In this document: positions 1-7,385 of the stretch, in pieces | Layout of the letters: every line of letters begins with the position of its first letter | How positions within the stretch are numbered: position 1 is the stretch's first letter | Assembly (NCBI GenBank): GCA_964570205.1 | Contig: CAZMXI010000063.1 | Span: forward strand, 1-24,797 | Direction of reading: 5' to 3' | DNA length: 24,797 nt | From: CAZMXI01 sp964570205 | GTDB taxonomy: Bacteria; Planctomycetota; Phycisphaerae; Tepidisphaerales; Tepidisphaeraceae | Program-made: the position numbers and the translations under genes | Notes under the pieces: generated by a model | The model's database searches: none | The model's input: only the letters and a program-made list of their open reading frames with translations | What the model was told of the DNA's origin: nothing

Positions 1-1782
1 AAGCCTGACGCGGCGGGGAAGATGCTGCGCCGCAGCGCCATTAAGCAGGTGGCGTCGGGGCGGTTCGGCGTGACGATCGAGTACCTGGTGAACAGCGACG
101 AGCTGCAGATCAAGATGGCACAGGGCGCCAAGCCGGGCGAGGGCGGACAGTTGCCGGGACACAAGGTCGATGAGAACATTGGTCGGGTGCGGCACACCAC
201 GCCGGGCGTGGGGCTGATCAGCCCCCCGCCGCACCACGACATTTACTCGATCGAGGACCTGGCGCAGCTTATCCACGACTTGAAGAATTCGCACCCCGCG
301 TCTCGTGTGAGCGTGAAGCTGGTGAGCGAGGTGGGCGTGGGCACGGTGGCGGCGGGCGTGGCAAAGGCCAAGGCCGATCATATCCTCGTCTCCGGCCACG
401 ACGGCGGCACGGGCGCTTCGCCGCTGACGAGCATCAAGTACGCCGGGCTGCCGTGGGAATTGGGGATCGCCGAGACCCACCAGACGCTGGTCATCAACAA
501 CCTCCGGAGCCGCGTGGTTCTTCAGACGGACGGGCAGATCAAGACCGGGCGGGATGTGGCGATCGCGTTTCTGCTGGGGGCGGAAGAGTGCGGGTTCTCG
601 ACGGCACCGCTGATCGCCAGCGGTTGCGTCATGATGCGCGTGTGCCACCTGAACACCTGCCCGGTGGGCGTGGCGACGCAGGATCCGGAGCTTCGGAAGA
701 AGTTCGCGGGGAAGCCCGAGCACGTGATCAACTTCATGTTCTACGTGGCCGAGGAGCTGCGTGAGATTATGGCGGAGCTGGGATTCCGGACGGTGAACGA
801 AATGGTCGGACGGGTGGACATGCTGGAGTTCGGCGACGTAAGCGAGCACTGGAAGGCAACGTGCATCGACCTGTCGCCGGTGCTGTATAAGCCCGAGACA
901 AAGGCGGGCGAGACGCTGTACTGCTCGCAGAAACAGGACCACGGCCTGGCCGCCGCCCTAGACAATAGCCTCATCGAGTTGGCTGCGCCGGCCATCGACC
1001 GGCTGGAGAAGGTGAGGCATGAGCTGCCCATTCAGAACGTCAACCGGACCGTCGGCACAACGCTGTCGGGGAAGATCGCCGAGAAGCACGGGCAGGAGGG
1101 GCTGCCGGACGACACGATCCACTTCAAGTTCACGGGATCGGCCGGGCAGAGTTTCGGGTGCTTCCTGGCGCACGGCGTAACGCTGGAACTGGAAGGCGAC
1201 GCCAACGATTACCTGGGCAAGGGCCTGTCGGGCGGGAGGATTATCGTCTATCCGCCGAGACAGAGCGCGTTCAAGGCCGAGCAGAACATCATCGCGGGGA
1301 ACGTGATCTGCTATGGCGGCATCGAGGGCGAGGTGTATGTCCGCGGGGTCGTCGGCGAGCGGTTCTGCGTGCGCAACTCGGGCGTTCACGCGGTGGTTGA
1401 GGGCGCGGGCGATCACGGTTGCGAATACATGACGGGCGGGCGAATCGTGGTGATCGGCCCGACCGGGCGAAACTTCGCCGCCGGCATGTCGGGCGGCATC
1501 GCATTCGTGTACGACGACAGCGGCCAGTTCCCCAGGCTCTGCAACAAGGACATGGTCGAGCTGGAGAAGCTGTCGGCTGAAGAGGAAGTGCACCTCGTCC
1601 ATCAACTGCTGACCAACCACGCGAAGTACACCGACAGCCCCGTGGCCCGGCAGATTCTGGCGAATTGGGAACAGGAGAAGGAGTATTTCGTGCGGGTGAT
1701 CCCGACTGATTACCGCCGCGTGCTGGAGAATCGCGCCGCCATCGAGGCCAAGGCCAAACTCCTCGCCCGGCGGCAGGCGTAA
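1..1782 (+). CDS. gltB: Glutamate synthase large subunit, C-terminal part (5' end outside window)
   Basis: This is the last 593 residues of the roughly 1500-residue glutamate synthase alpha subunit, which converts 2-oxoglutarate and glutamine to two glutamates in ammonia assimilation. The reading frame is open from base 1, so the ATG at 22 is internal. Visible landmarks are the FMN-barrel region (GEGGQLPGHKV near residues 45-55, SGHDGGTGASP near 130) and the three 3Fe-4S cysteines in CVMMRVCHLNTCPVGVATQ at residues 209, 215 and 220. The C-terminal third carries the glycine-rich GXGXG repeats (for example GLSGGRIIVYPP and GMSGGIAFVYDD). The N-terminal glutaminase domain with its catalytic Cys lies upstream of the window. 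The small-subunit gene follows on the same strand after 163 bp, so the two are probably co-transcribed. Identification is firm; only the 5' truncation limits it. Confidence 0.97.
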   Translation, partial: KPDAAGKMLRRSAIKQVASGRFGVTIEYLVNSDELQIKMAQGAKPGEGGQLPGHKVDENIGRVRHTTPGVGLISPPPHHDIYSIEDLAQLIHDLKNSHPASRVSVKLVSEVGVGTVAAGVAKAKADHILVSGHDGGTGASPLTSIKYAGLPWELGIAETHQTLVINNLRSRVVLQTDGQIKTGRDVAIAFLLGAEECGFSTAPLIASGCVMMRVCHLNTCPVGVATQDPELRKKFAGKPEHVINFMFYVAEELREIMAELGFRTVNEMVGRVDMLEFGDVSEHWKATCIDLSPVLYKPETKAGETLYCSQKQDHGLAAALDNSLIELAAPAIDRLEKVRHELPIQNVNRTVGTTLSGKIAEKHGQEGLPDDTIHFKFTGSAGQSFGCFLAHGVTLELEGDANDYLGKGLSGGRIIVYPPRQSAFKAEQNIIAGNVICYGGIEGEVYVRGVVGERFCVRNSGVHAVVEGAGDHGCEYMTGGRIVVIGPTGRNFAAGMSGGIAFVYDDSGQFPRLCNKDMVELEKLSAEEEVHLVHQLLTNHAKYTDSPVARQILANWEQEKEYFVRVIPTDYRRVLENRAAIEAKAKLLARRQA

Positions 1783-1883
1783 CTCGAAACGCCAAGGCCC
1801 TGGCGTCGTGAAGGCGCTGGGCCGGCGTGGACTGTGTGACTAGCGTGATGTGAATGCAGAGGGACGCATGCATTAGTTGACTG

Positions 1884-1895
1884 GCCGCATGCGGC
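1884..1895. repeat. 12-bp perfect palindrome in the gltB-gltD spacer
   Basis: GCCGCATGCGGC reads the same on both strands. It lies in the 163-bp spacer between gltB and gltD. A second palindrome with the same CGCATGCG core (GGCGCATGCGCC) follows gltD at 3415-3426. Role unknown; it could be chance in GC-rich DNA. Confidence 0.35.
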
Positions 1896-1900
1896 GACAA

Positions 1901-1923
1901 CGCCTCTGTGCCTCCGTGGTGAG
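1901..1923 (-). repeat. Possible copy of the dispersed 'ACCACAGAGGCACAGAG' repeat
   Basis: On the minus strand this reads CACCACGGAGGCACAGAGG. It resembles a short dispersed intergenic sequence (CACCACAGAG-x-CACAGAG) that I recall from many environmental genomes, whose spurious translations contain strings such as HHGGTEA or TTEAQR; both occur in frames here. Only one copy is present in the window, so the call rests on recall and not on an observed second copy. Confidence 0.35.
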
Positions 1924-1945
1924 ACGAAAAGCGAGTAGGACGACC

Positions 1946-3397
1946 ATGGGTAAGCCGACTGGATTCAAGGAGATCGCCCGGGAAACGCCGAAGCGCCGGG
2001 ATGTGAGCCTGCGCATCCTCGACTGGAACGAGGTGTACCTGGATTTCGAGNNNNNNNNNNGGTGCATGGACTGCGGGATTCCGTTCTGCAACAGCGGATG
2101 CCCGCTGGGGAACATCATTCCCGAGTGGAACGACCTGGTCTACAAGAACCGCTGGCGCGACGCGCTGGAGATGCTGTTCAAGACCAACAACTTCCCGGAG
2201 TTCACCGGCAGGGTCTGCCCCGCCCCGTGCGAGGAAGCGTGCGTGCTGGGCATCAATGAGAGGCCGGTTGCGATCAAGCTCATCGAGCAGAGCATCATCG
2301 AGCACGCCTTCAAGGAGGGCTGGGTGAAGCCGCAGCCCCCCGCCACTCGCACCGGGCAGAAGGTGGCGGTGGTGGGCTCCGGGCCGGCCGGCCTGGCGGC
2401 GGCGGCGCAGCTCAACCGCGCTGGACACCTCGTCACCGTCTACGAGCGGGCCGACCGTATCGGCGGGCTGCTCATGTACGGCATCCCCCAATTCAAGCTT
2501 GAGAAGCACGTGGTGGATCGCCGCGTGAAGCTGCTGGAGGCGGAAGGCGTCAAGTTCGTCACGAGCGCGAACATCGGCTTCAACGTCGGCATTGACGAAT
2601 TGCGCCGCGATTTCGACGCCATCGTGCTCTGTGGCGGCGCCACCGCCGGCCGCGACCTGAAGGTGCCGGGGCGCGAGCTGGCCGGCATCCATTTCGCCAT
2701 GGAATACCTGCCACAATGGAACAGGATCGCCCTGGGCGACAAGCTCCCGGCCGACCAGATCATCAACGCCAAGGACAAGCGCGTGATCATCATCGGCGGC
2801 GGCGACACCGGCGCTGACTGCCTCGGCACCGCCATCCGCCAGGGATGCAAGTCGGTGGCCCAGTTCGAGCTGCTGGCGAGGCCGCCGCAGGCGCGCACGG
2901 CCGACATGCCCTGGCCAACCTGGCCGATGATCTACCGCACCAGCACCGCCCACGAAGAAGCGGAGAAGCTGTTCGGGAAGGATATTCGCGATTACGCGAT
3001 CAGCACCAAGAGCTTTTCGGGCATGGATGGCGTCGTGACGAAGCTTCACGGCATCCGCCTGGACTGGGCCAAGGGCCCGGATGGCCGGATGCAGATGAAG
3101 GAAGCGCCCGGCAGCGAATTCGAGCTGGATTGCGACCTGTGCTTCCTGGCGATGGGGTTCGTGTCGCCCGAGCACGAGGGGCCGATCAAGCAGCTCGGGC
3201 TGAAGACGGATGCGCGAGGGAATGTGGCTGTGGATGGCCGCTACATGACCAGCGTGCCGGGCGTCTTTTCGGCCGGCGACATGCGGCGCGGCCAGTCGCT
3301 CGTGGTCTGGGCCATCAGCGAAGGCCGCCAAGCAGCCCGCGGCGTGGACCAGTTCCTGATGGGCAGGAGCGACCTGCCGTATATCAAGCTGTTCTGA
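1946..3397 (+). CDS. gltD: Glutamate synthase small subunit (NADPH), interrupted by an assembly gap
   Basis: This beta subunit of glutamate synthase oxidises NADPH and passes electrons through FAD and 4Fe-4S clusters to GltB. The start at 1946 is chosen because it gives the family N-terminus MGKPTGFKE and has AGGA five bases upstream; the frame is also open to 1877, but that extension matches nothing. The Fe-S ligands are in CMDCGIPFCNSGCP and in VCPAPCEEAC. The FAD-binding GSGPAG lies near residue 144 and the NADPH-binding GGGDTG near 284. The C-terminus GDMRRGQSLVVWAISEGR is typical. Ten N bases (2051-2060) fall just before the first cysteine cluster; about six more residues would be expected there, so the true protein is probably slightly longer than the 483 codons shown. 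It lies downstream of gltB. Confidence 0.95.
   Translation: MGKPTGFKEIARETPKRRDVSLRILDWNEVYLDFEXXXXCMDCGIPFCNSGCPLGNIIPEWNDLVYKNRWRDALEMLFKTNNFPEFTGRVCPAPCEEACVLGINERPVAIKLIEQSIIEHAFKEGWVKPQPPATRTGQKVAVVGSGPAGLAAAAQLNRAGHLVTVYERADRIGGLLMYGIPQFKLEKHVVDRRVKLLEAEGVKFVTSANIGFNVGIDELRRDFDAIVLCGGATAGRDLKVPGRELAGIHFAMEYLPQWNRIALGDKLPADQIINAKDKRVIIIGGGDTGADCLGTAIRQGCKSVAQFELLARPPQARTADMPWPTWPMIYRTSTAHEEAEKLFGKDIRDYAISTKSFSGMDGVVTKLHGIRLDWAKGPDGRMQMKEAPGSEFELDCDLCFLAMGFVSPEHEGPIKQLGLKTDARGNVAVDGRYMTSVPGVFSAGDMRRGQSLVVWAISEGRQAARGVDQFLMGRSDLPYIKLF
2051..2060. other. Assembly gap (10 N) inside gltD
   Basis: A run of ten unknown bases. The flanking gltD reading frame continues across it, so the real insert should be 10 + 3k bases. 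Comparison with the family (about 10 residues between the EVYLDF-equivalent and RCMDCG) suggests a fixed-size placeholder and not the true length. Confidence 0.95.
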
Positions 3398-3414
3398 TCG
3401 GTTGCGACGAGAAA

Positions 3415-3426
3415 GGCGCATGCGCC
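3415..3426. repeat. 12-bp perfect palindrome after gltD
   Basis: GGCGCATGCGCC begins 17 bases after the gltD stop codon. It shares the CGCATGCG core with the palindrome in the gltB-gltD spacer. No T-run follows, so it is not a typical intrinsic terminator by itself. Confidence 0.3.
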
Positions 3427-3454
3427 GGCCTGGGTGCTGCGGGAAGGCCTATGT

Positions 3455-3471
3455 GGCTCATTCAATGAGCC
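3455..3471. terminator. Candidate bidirectional terminator between gltD and the convergent minus-strand gene
   Basis: GGCTC-ATTCAAT-GAGCC can form a 5-bp stem (up to 8 bp if the loop closes). It lies 57 bases after the gltD stop and 22 bases beyond the stop of the convergent gene. On the plus strand a TTTT follows, but only about 13 bases downstream. Position supports a shared terminator; the structure is modest. Confidence 0.35.
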
Positions 3472-3493
3472 GCCCCACACAATTTTGGGTTGT

Positions 3494-3970
3494 TCACTCC
3501 GTGGACCAGAACCACATGGACAGCCGCTCGGGAGCAACCTCGTAATGCTTCTGATCGTCGGCGCCGACGCGAAAATCATCTTCCCGCGCGGCCAGCATCG
3601 ACAGCGCCTTGTGCAGTTCGGCAAGTTTGGCATGGCCGACAGTCAGGAGTGGATGGGCTGAACTTCCCGCCCATTCCCAGAATCGCTCGGCCACCTTGCC
3701 CACAGGGAACCTCAGCGTGAACCGCGCTGGCCGCACGCTCGCGGAGTATCGTGGTGCAGGCGGAGTGTCTTGCGACGGCGGATTCACGACCATGGTCGCC
3801 TTCGCGCTCCATCGCGCACGCAGGATCCGCGCGACCAGATCCAACACCGACGCCAGCCCCTCGGCATCAGCAGTGAAATTCCACCCGGGAAAGTTGCGCA
3901 TCTCCCGAGGATCGCGCCAAAGGAACACACACCCACGCTGCCGCCATGAATCAACGTCGGGATCGCTCAT
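3494..3970 (-). CDS. Hypothetical protein, 158 residues
   Basis: I do not recognise this family. The protein starts MSDPDVDSW and ends MWFWSTE. It is rich in Trp and Arg near the N-terminus (SWRQRGCVFLWRDPREMRN), has a GWNFTADAEG segment near residue 30, and shows no signal peptide or transmembrane segment, so it is probably cytoplasmic. The start at 3970 is chosen because GAGGA lies about seven bases upstream; the frame is open further to 4039 but without a comparable ribosome site. It follows the VWA gene on the same strand after 97 bases and may be co-transcribed with it. It overlaps no other credible gene, and its sequence looks like a real folded protein. Function cannot be inferred from sequence alone. 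Confidence 0.72.
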   Translation of the reverse strand: MSDPDVDSWRQRGCVFLWRDPREMRNFPGWNFTADAEGLASVLDLVARILRARWSAKATMVVNPPSQDTPPAPRYSASVRPARFTLRFPVGKVAERFWEWAGSSAHPLLTVGHAKLAELHKALSMLAAREDDFRVGADDQKHYEVAPERLSMWFWSTE

Positions 3971-4067
3971 CTTGGTTCCTCGCAAGAAGGCGTACGGATG
4001 CACGATGGCGGAGACGAAACGGCAGCAGACGCCCATCAATGATCCCGATGGCTACTCTGTGGCCTCA

Positions 4068-4745
4068 TCACCCCACCGTCGCCCAGCCCGGCGGGGGCAG
4101 GGCCACCTGCTCATCCTGCGCTGAGTGGGACACCGCCTGCGTGCTCTTGGAGAGCCAGACGAACATCTCCACGAAGTTCAGGCCAATCAGCTTCACCGGG
4201 GTGCGCACGGAGAGCTGCGCGAGCTTGACCATGTTGGCATTCTCAACGCCCACGGCGAAAAAGACCACTCGCTTGTTGGCCTCGTCATCCTGGATGCGAT
4301 ACGCGGCCTGCTGCACGAGTTCATCGGGCTCGCCCTGGGGCTCGCCGTCGGTGAGCAGAAAGACCCATGGGCGGTAGTACGCCACGCCATTGGAGCGGTA
4401 CTGCTGCTTGCGGACCTGAACCATATCCAGGGCATGATGGACGGCCGATCCCATGTAGGTCAGACCATGGGCGGCCAGCGCGGGCGGATCGAACCGGTCG
4501 GCCGTGACAAAATCCTGCACCACCCGCACCTCGTTGTCGAATGTGACGATGGCCACTTCCACTCGGCGGGAGGCGAGGGGGTCCTTGATCAGGTCGTCCT
4601 TGAACGCGCGCAGGCCCTGGTTGAGCGCGCCGATGGGCGCACCCTGCATGGAGCCCGAGGTGTCCAGCAGCAGCACGCAGGGGCACCGCGGCTCGGGGTT
4701 CTCAGCGAACTCGACGGTTTCTTCGAGCCTGGGAATCTGCGACAT
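4068..4745 (-). CDS. VWA-domain protein, TerY/YegL-like
   Basis: This 225-residue protein is essentially a single von Willebrand factor A domain. The metal-ion-dependent adhesion site looks complete: DTSGS at residues 28-32, a Thr at 96 in GLTYMG, and Asp133 in LLTDGEP. The N-terminus (RLEETVEFAENPEPRCP) and the early placement of the MIDAS match TerY/YegL-type cytoplasmic VWA proteins, which act as metal-dependent binding scaffolds. There is no signal peptide. AGAGGA lies about seven bases before the ATG. TerY relatives often sit with a PP2C phosphatase and a protein kinase; neither is in this window. The only close partner is the unknown 158-residue gene downstream. The VWA fold is certain; the biological role is open. 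Confidence 0.9.
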   Translation of the reverse strand: MSQIPRLEETVEFAENPEPRCPCVLLLDTSGSMQGAPIGALNQGLRAFKDDLIKDPLASRRVEVAIVTFDNEVRVVQDFVTADRFDPPALAAHGLTYMGSAVHHALDMVQVRKQQYRSNGVAYYRPWVFLLTDGEPQGEPDELVQQAAYRIQDDEANKRVVFFAVGVENANMVKLAQLSVRTPVKLIGLNFVEMFVWLSKSTQAVSHSAQDEQVALPPPGWATVG

Positions 4746-4800
4746 GCTCAGGTCCTCTAATGCGCATTACCGGACGTGGAGCCCTCCGCCCCAGCACCCA

Positions 4801-4829
4801 ACTATAAACCCGAAGCGTCGGCCCGGCCA
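4801..4829 (-). promoter_or_regulatory. Candidate promoter for the VWA gene
   Basis: On the minus strand TATAGT (4806-4801) is preceded, after a 17-base spacer, by TGGCCG (4829-4824). The -10 matches 5 of 6 consensus bases, the -35 only 3 of 6. It lies in the 126-bp gap before the VWA gene, so this gene and the next may have their own transcript. Confidence 0.3.
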
Positions 4830-4871
4830 CCCGGCAGCGATTATCGGCGATTAGAAGAGCACGCGATCCGG

Positions 4872-5546
4872 TCAGTCTGCGGTATCGGGCTTGGCCAGCT
4901 CAGACCGTGGCGTAACCGTGATGCTCCGGGGGTACGTGGGGCATTCCTGCTCGCACGTGCCGCAGCCAACACAACCGGGATCCATGACTTGGACGCTTCC
5001 GGAAATGATCTGGATGGCTGCGCTGCCCAGAGGGCACTTGTCCACGCAAATACTGCATTCCTGGCCAATGGTGCGGAGGCAGCGGTCGTAATGCACGACC
5101 GCCCGCCCCATGTTGATATCCTGCTTATCGGTCGATTGGAGGGCTCCGGTGGGGCAACTGTGCATGCAGAGAAGCCCGTCGCACAGGGTGCACGCCTGTG
5201 ACTCGGCCAGAATATACGGCGCCCCCCCGCCATCCTGCCCACTGTAGTCGATCTTGATGCACTGCACGGGACAGACGCGCACGCATTCGCCGCTGCGGCA
5301 GCACTGGCCCATGAACTGGTCTTCCGGCAGGGCCCCTGGAGGCCGAATCCAGTGTTTCTGCTCGGTGGCGCCGGGGTAGGTATATGGGGGATACTCGGTT
5401 GGCGTGGTGGTTGGATGAGGTTGTTCAAGCTCGTTAAACTGCTTGGCGGCCTCAGCCAGGGGCTCGGCGGCCTGCTGAATACGTTTTACCAGCTCAAGCA
5501 ATCCCTGGCGGAAGAAGCTGCGGCGATTGATCGGGCGATCGTCCAT
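4872..5546 (-). CDS. Four-cluster 4Fe-4S ferredoxin, NapG/MauM-like
   Basis: This 224-residue protein has four cysteine clusters in the order seen in NapG/MauM-type electron-transfer ferredoxins. Cluster 2 is C119/C122/C127/C131 (CTLCDGLLCMHSCPTGAL), cluster 3 is C156/C164/C167/C171, and cluster 4 is the classical CVGCGTCEQECP at 192-202. In cluster 1 (CCRSGECVRVCPVQC, residues 82-96) the usual second Cys is Ser85, although extra cysteines occur at 83 and 96. The N-terminus NRRSFFRQGLLELVKR has a twin-arginine-like start but no hydrophobic stretch after it, so export by Tat is doubtful. A Pro/Thr-rich linker occupies about residues 42-70. Its redox partner is not evident among the neighbours. 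It lies 83 bases downstream of the lipoprotein gene on the same strand. Confidence 0.88.
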   Translation of the reverse strand: MDDRPINRRSFFRQGLLELVKRIQQAAEPLAEAAKQFNELEQPHPTTTPTEYPPYTYPGATEQKHWIRPPGALPEDQFMGQCCRSGECVRVCPVQCIKIDYSGQDGGGAPYILAESQACTLCDGLLCMHSCPTGALQSTDKQDINMGRAVVHYDRCLRTIGQECSICVDKCPLGSAAIQIISGSVQVMDPGCVGCGTCEQECPTYPRSITVTPRSELAKPDTAD

Positions 5547-5629
5547 GGGTGCAAAGTCCTGACTTCAGACAAGTTACGGCACATGCCCGCCGTGCAAATG
5601 ATCCCCAGGGCATTGCCCGGCCCCCATTG

Positions 5630-6274
5630 CTACGGCTGCGGGCTCGGTTGTGTTGTAGCAGAATCGTCGCCAAGGTTCACGTCCACCCGATGCTCGGCGG
5701 CGTACTTTCGGCCGGTCAGGACATCGACAAAGCTGGCTTGGATAAGCACTTGTTGATGTCGCGGCTGCACCTGCCAGGGCAAGGTAACGACGAAAGCGTG
5801 CAGGAGTCCGAAATCCCGCCGTAACTGCTTGAGTTCAGCGGGGTCGATGGTTTTCCGGGCCAGTCGTCGGGGCGGGTCGCCGGTCAGGTCGAATGCCTCG
5901 ATGGTGAGGTGGCCGGTGGCCTTGATGGGGTCGCCCTCTTCATCCAACGGGCTGACATAGACCTTGATGCCTTCGTCGCCCGGCTTGGTCGGGTCCAGGT
6001 CTACGGCTCCGCTGAACCGATTCAACTCGATGCCATGTGTTGTAAACATTGCGTCAAGCTTGGCTTGAGGCAGTGTAGGCACAGTGCCAACGCGGTCCTG
6101 AAGCGATTGAATCCGCAACCGGTCGGCATCGGCACGTGTTTGCAGATGGGCCAATCGCTCTTCGAGCTGCTGTTTGTCCTTACGTAGCTGGACATTGACG
6201 CGGTTAGGACCACAGCCACCGCCCGTCGAGACGGCCAGAAGCAGGATAGCGACCATCGCACGGGCGGAAGGCAT
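5630..6274 (-). CDS. Coiled-coil putative lipoprotein, 214 residues
   Basis: The N-terminus (MPSARAMVAILLLAVSTGGGC) is a signal-like hydrophobic segment ending at Cys21; the lipobox is degenerate because Gly occupies positions -3 to -1. Residues about 27-62 are charged and heptad-like (QLRKDKQQLEERLAHLQ), a short coiled coil, followed by a beta-rich domain of unknown family and a low-complexity end (ATTQPSPQP). The start at 6274 is preferred over the overlapping GTG at 6280 because AAGGAG (6285-6280) sits five bases before it and would be occupied by the GTG. That ribosome site overlaps the end of clpP1, and only two bases separate the clpP1 stop from this ATG, so translation is probably coupled. 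Likely envelope-anchored; function unknown. Confidence 0.82.
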   Translation of the reverse strand: MPSARAMVAILLLAVSTGGGCGPNRVNVQLRKDKQQLEERLAHLQTRADADRLRIQSLQDRVGTVPTLPQAKLDAMFTTHGIELNRFSGAVDLDPTKPGDEGIKVYVSPLDEEGDPIKATGHLTIEAFDLTGDPPRRLARKTIDPAELKQLRRDFGLLHAFVVTLPWQVQPRHQQVLIQASFVDVLTGRKYAAEHRVDVNLGDDSATTQPSPQP

Positions 6275-6276
6275 GA

Positions 6277-6921
6277 TCACTCCTTGTCGTCGCCGGCATC
6301 GTCGCGGTTAGCGCGGGCGACGCCCTCGGGCGCTCGTTCAATGAGCTTGTCCGCACAACCGTAGGCCACGGCCTCTTCGGCGAAGAGCCACTTGTTGCGG
6401 TCGAAGTCGCGATGAATCTGCTCGGGCGGCTTACCCGTGTACTGGCTCATCATCTTGTACAGGCGGTCGCGAAGCCGCAACATATGGGCTGCCTCGATGC
6501 CAAGATCGGTGGCAGGCCCCTGAAGAACGCCGCCAATCAGGGGCTGATGGAGCATGACCTGGGCGTTGGGCAGCACGAATCGCTTGCCCTTGGTTCCGGC
6601 CGACAGCAGACAAGCCCCCATGCTGGCGGCCATACCAATGCAGGTGGTCGCCACATCGCAGCGCAGAAATCGCATGGTGTCGATGATACCCAGCCCCGCG
6701 GAAACACTGCCGCCGGGGCTGTTTATGTACATCTGAATGTCGCTCTTCGGATCATCGTTACTCAGAAACAGGAGCTGAGCGACGATGGTGTTGGCCAGTT
6801 CGTCGGTGATGGCGCCACCGATCATGACGATACGGTCCTTGAGCAGGCGCGAGTAGATGTCGTAGGCGCGTTCGCCGCGGCCGGATTTCTCAATAACTAT
6901 TGGAATCAATTGGTTTTGCAT
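6277..6921 (-). CDS. clpP: ClpP-family protease subunit with Asn in place of the catalytic Asp
   Basis: A 214-residue ClpP peptidase subunit, normally forming two stacked heptameric rings that degrade proteins fed by Clp ATPases. Ser100 (GMAASMGACLL) and His125 (VMLHQP) of the catalytic triad are present. The third position, normally Asp in the ERDRF motif, is Asn176 (DFDRNKW; codon AAC at 6396-6394). Family hallmarks YINSPGGSV and EEAVAYG are intact. The start MQNQLIPIV at 6921 is chosen by family length; the frame is open to 7038 but that part overlaps the upstream gene. Its ATG follows the stop of the VOC gene by seven bases, and a divergent clpP lies one gene upstream. Such pairs usually form mixed ClpP1P2 complexes. 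This subunit may be weakly active alone. Confidence 0.95.
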   Translation of the reverse strand: MQNQLIPIVIEKSGRGERAYDIYSRLLKDRIVMIGGAITDELANTIVAQLLFLSNDDPKSDIQMYINSPGGSVSAGLGIIDTMRFLRCDVATTCIGMAASMGACLLSAGTKGKRFVLPNAQVMLHQPLIGGVLQGPATDLGIEAAHMLRLRDRLYKMMSQYTGKPPEQIHRDFDRNKWLFAEEAVAYGCADKLIERAPEGVARANRDDAGDDKE

Positions 6922-6928
6922 GTCTTGT

Positions 6929-7321
6929 CTACCGTTCCACAATTTGCAGCTCGTTGCCTTCGGGGTCACGGAAGCTGGCGACCTTGCCCCCGCCGACGGC
7001 CGTGCCGACTTCGGTGATGAACTTGACGCCAGACGCATTCAGCTTGGCACACGCCCCCTCGAAATCACTCACCCGCAGCGCCAGGTGGCGAAGACCCGGG
7101 CAGAATCGCGGCAGTGACGCAGGCTCCGGCCCATCGTCGCGAACCGGCATCAACTCGATCATCGCGCCCTCGCGCGTGTTGTCGCCATAGCCCACGATGA
7201 CCGCCGGCGGCTCCTTGCCGTTGTCGGCGATGATCCGCATGCCCAGCACGCGACAGTACCAGGCGATCTGCCGGGTCACGTCGCGGCACGCGATGGCGGG
7301 ATGGTCAATCGCGGTAAACAT
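6929..7321 (-). CDS. VOC superfamily (glyoxalase-fold) protein, 130 residues
   Basis: A two-repeat vicinal-oxygen-chelate protein with a complete set of candidate metal ligands: His7 (IDHPAIACRD), Glu56 (GAMIELMPV), His79 (LRHLALRV) and Glu124 (EGNELQIVE). This arrangement matches glyoxalase I and related lyases, epimerases and dioxygenases; the substrate cannot be told from sequence. The start MFTAIDHP at 7321 fits the fold; the open frame upstream to 7525 overlaps clpP2 in another frame and is not credible. It lies between the two clpP genes, seven bases before clpP1 and 64 bases after clpP2, on the same strand, so it is probably co-transcribed with both. No functional link to proteolysis is known to me. 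Confidence 0.9.
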   Translation of the reverse strand: MFTAIDHPAIACRDVTRQIAWYCRVLGMRIIADNGKEPPAVIVGYGDNTREGAMIELMPVRDDGPEPASLPRFCPGLRHLALRVSDFEGACAKLNASGVKFITEVGTAVGGGKVASFRDPEGNELQIVER

Positions 7322-7385
7322 GGCGTCTGCCTGAAGCCGGAGGTTTCGGCCCGTCTCTGAGGAGGCCTGCGGTCGGCTTCCGCAG

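Noticed and set aside
1289..3421. Minus-strand open frame of 710 codons
   Set aside because: It runs antisense to gltB and gltD, crosses the assembly gap and has a low-complexity composition typical of reverse frames of GC-rich genes.
4068..4745. A complete TerY-phosphorylation triad or tellurite-resistance cluster
   Set aside because: Only the VWA component is present; there is no PP2C phosphatase, protein kinase or TerD-like gene in the window.
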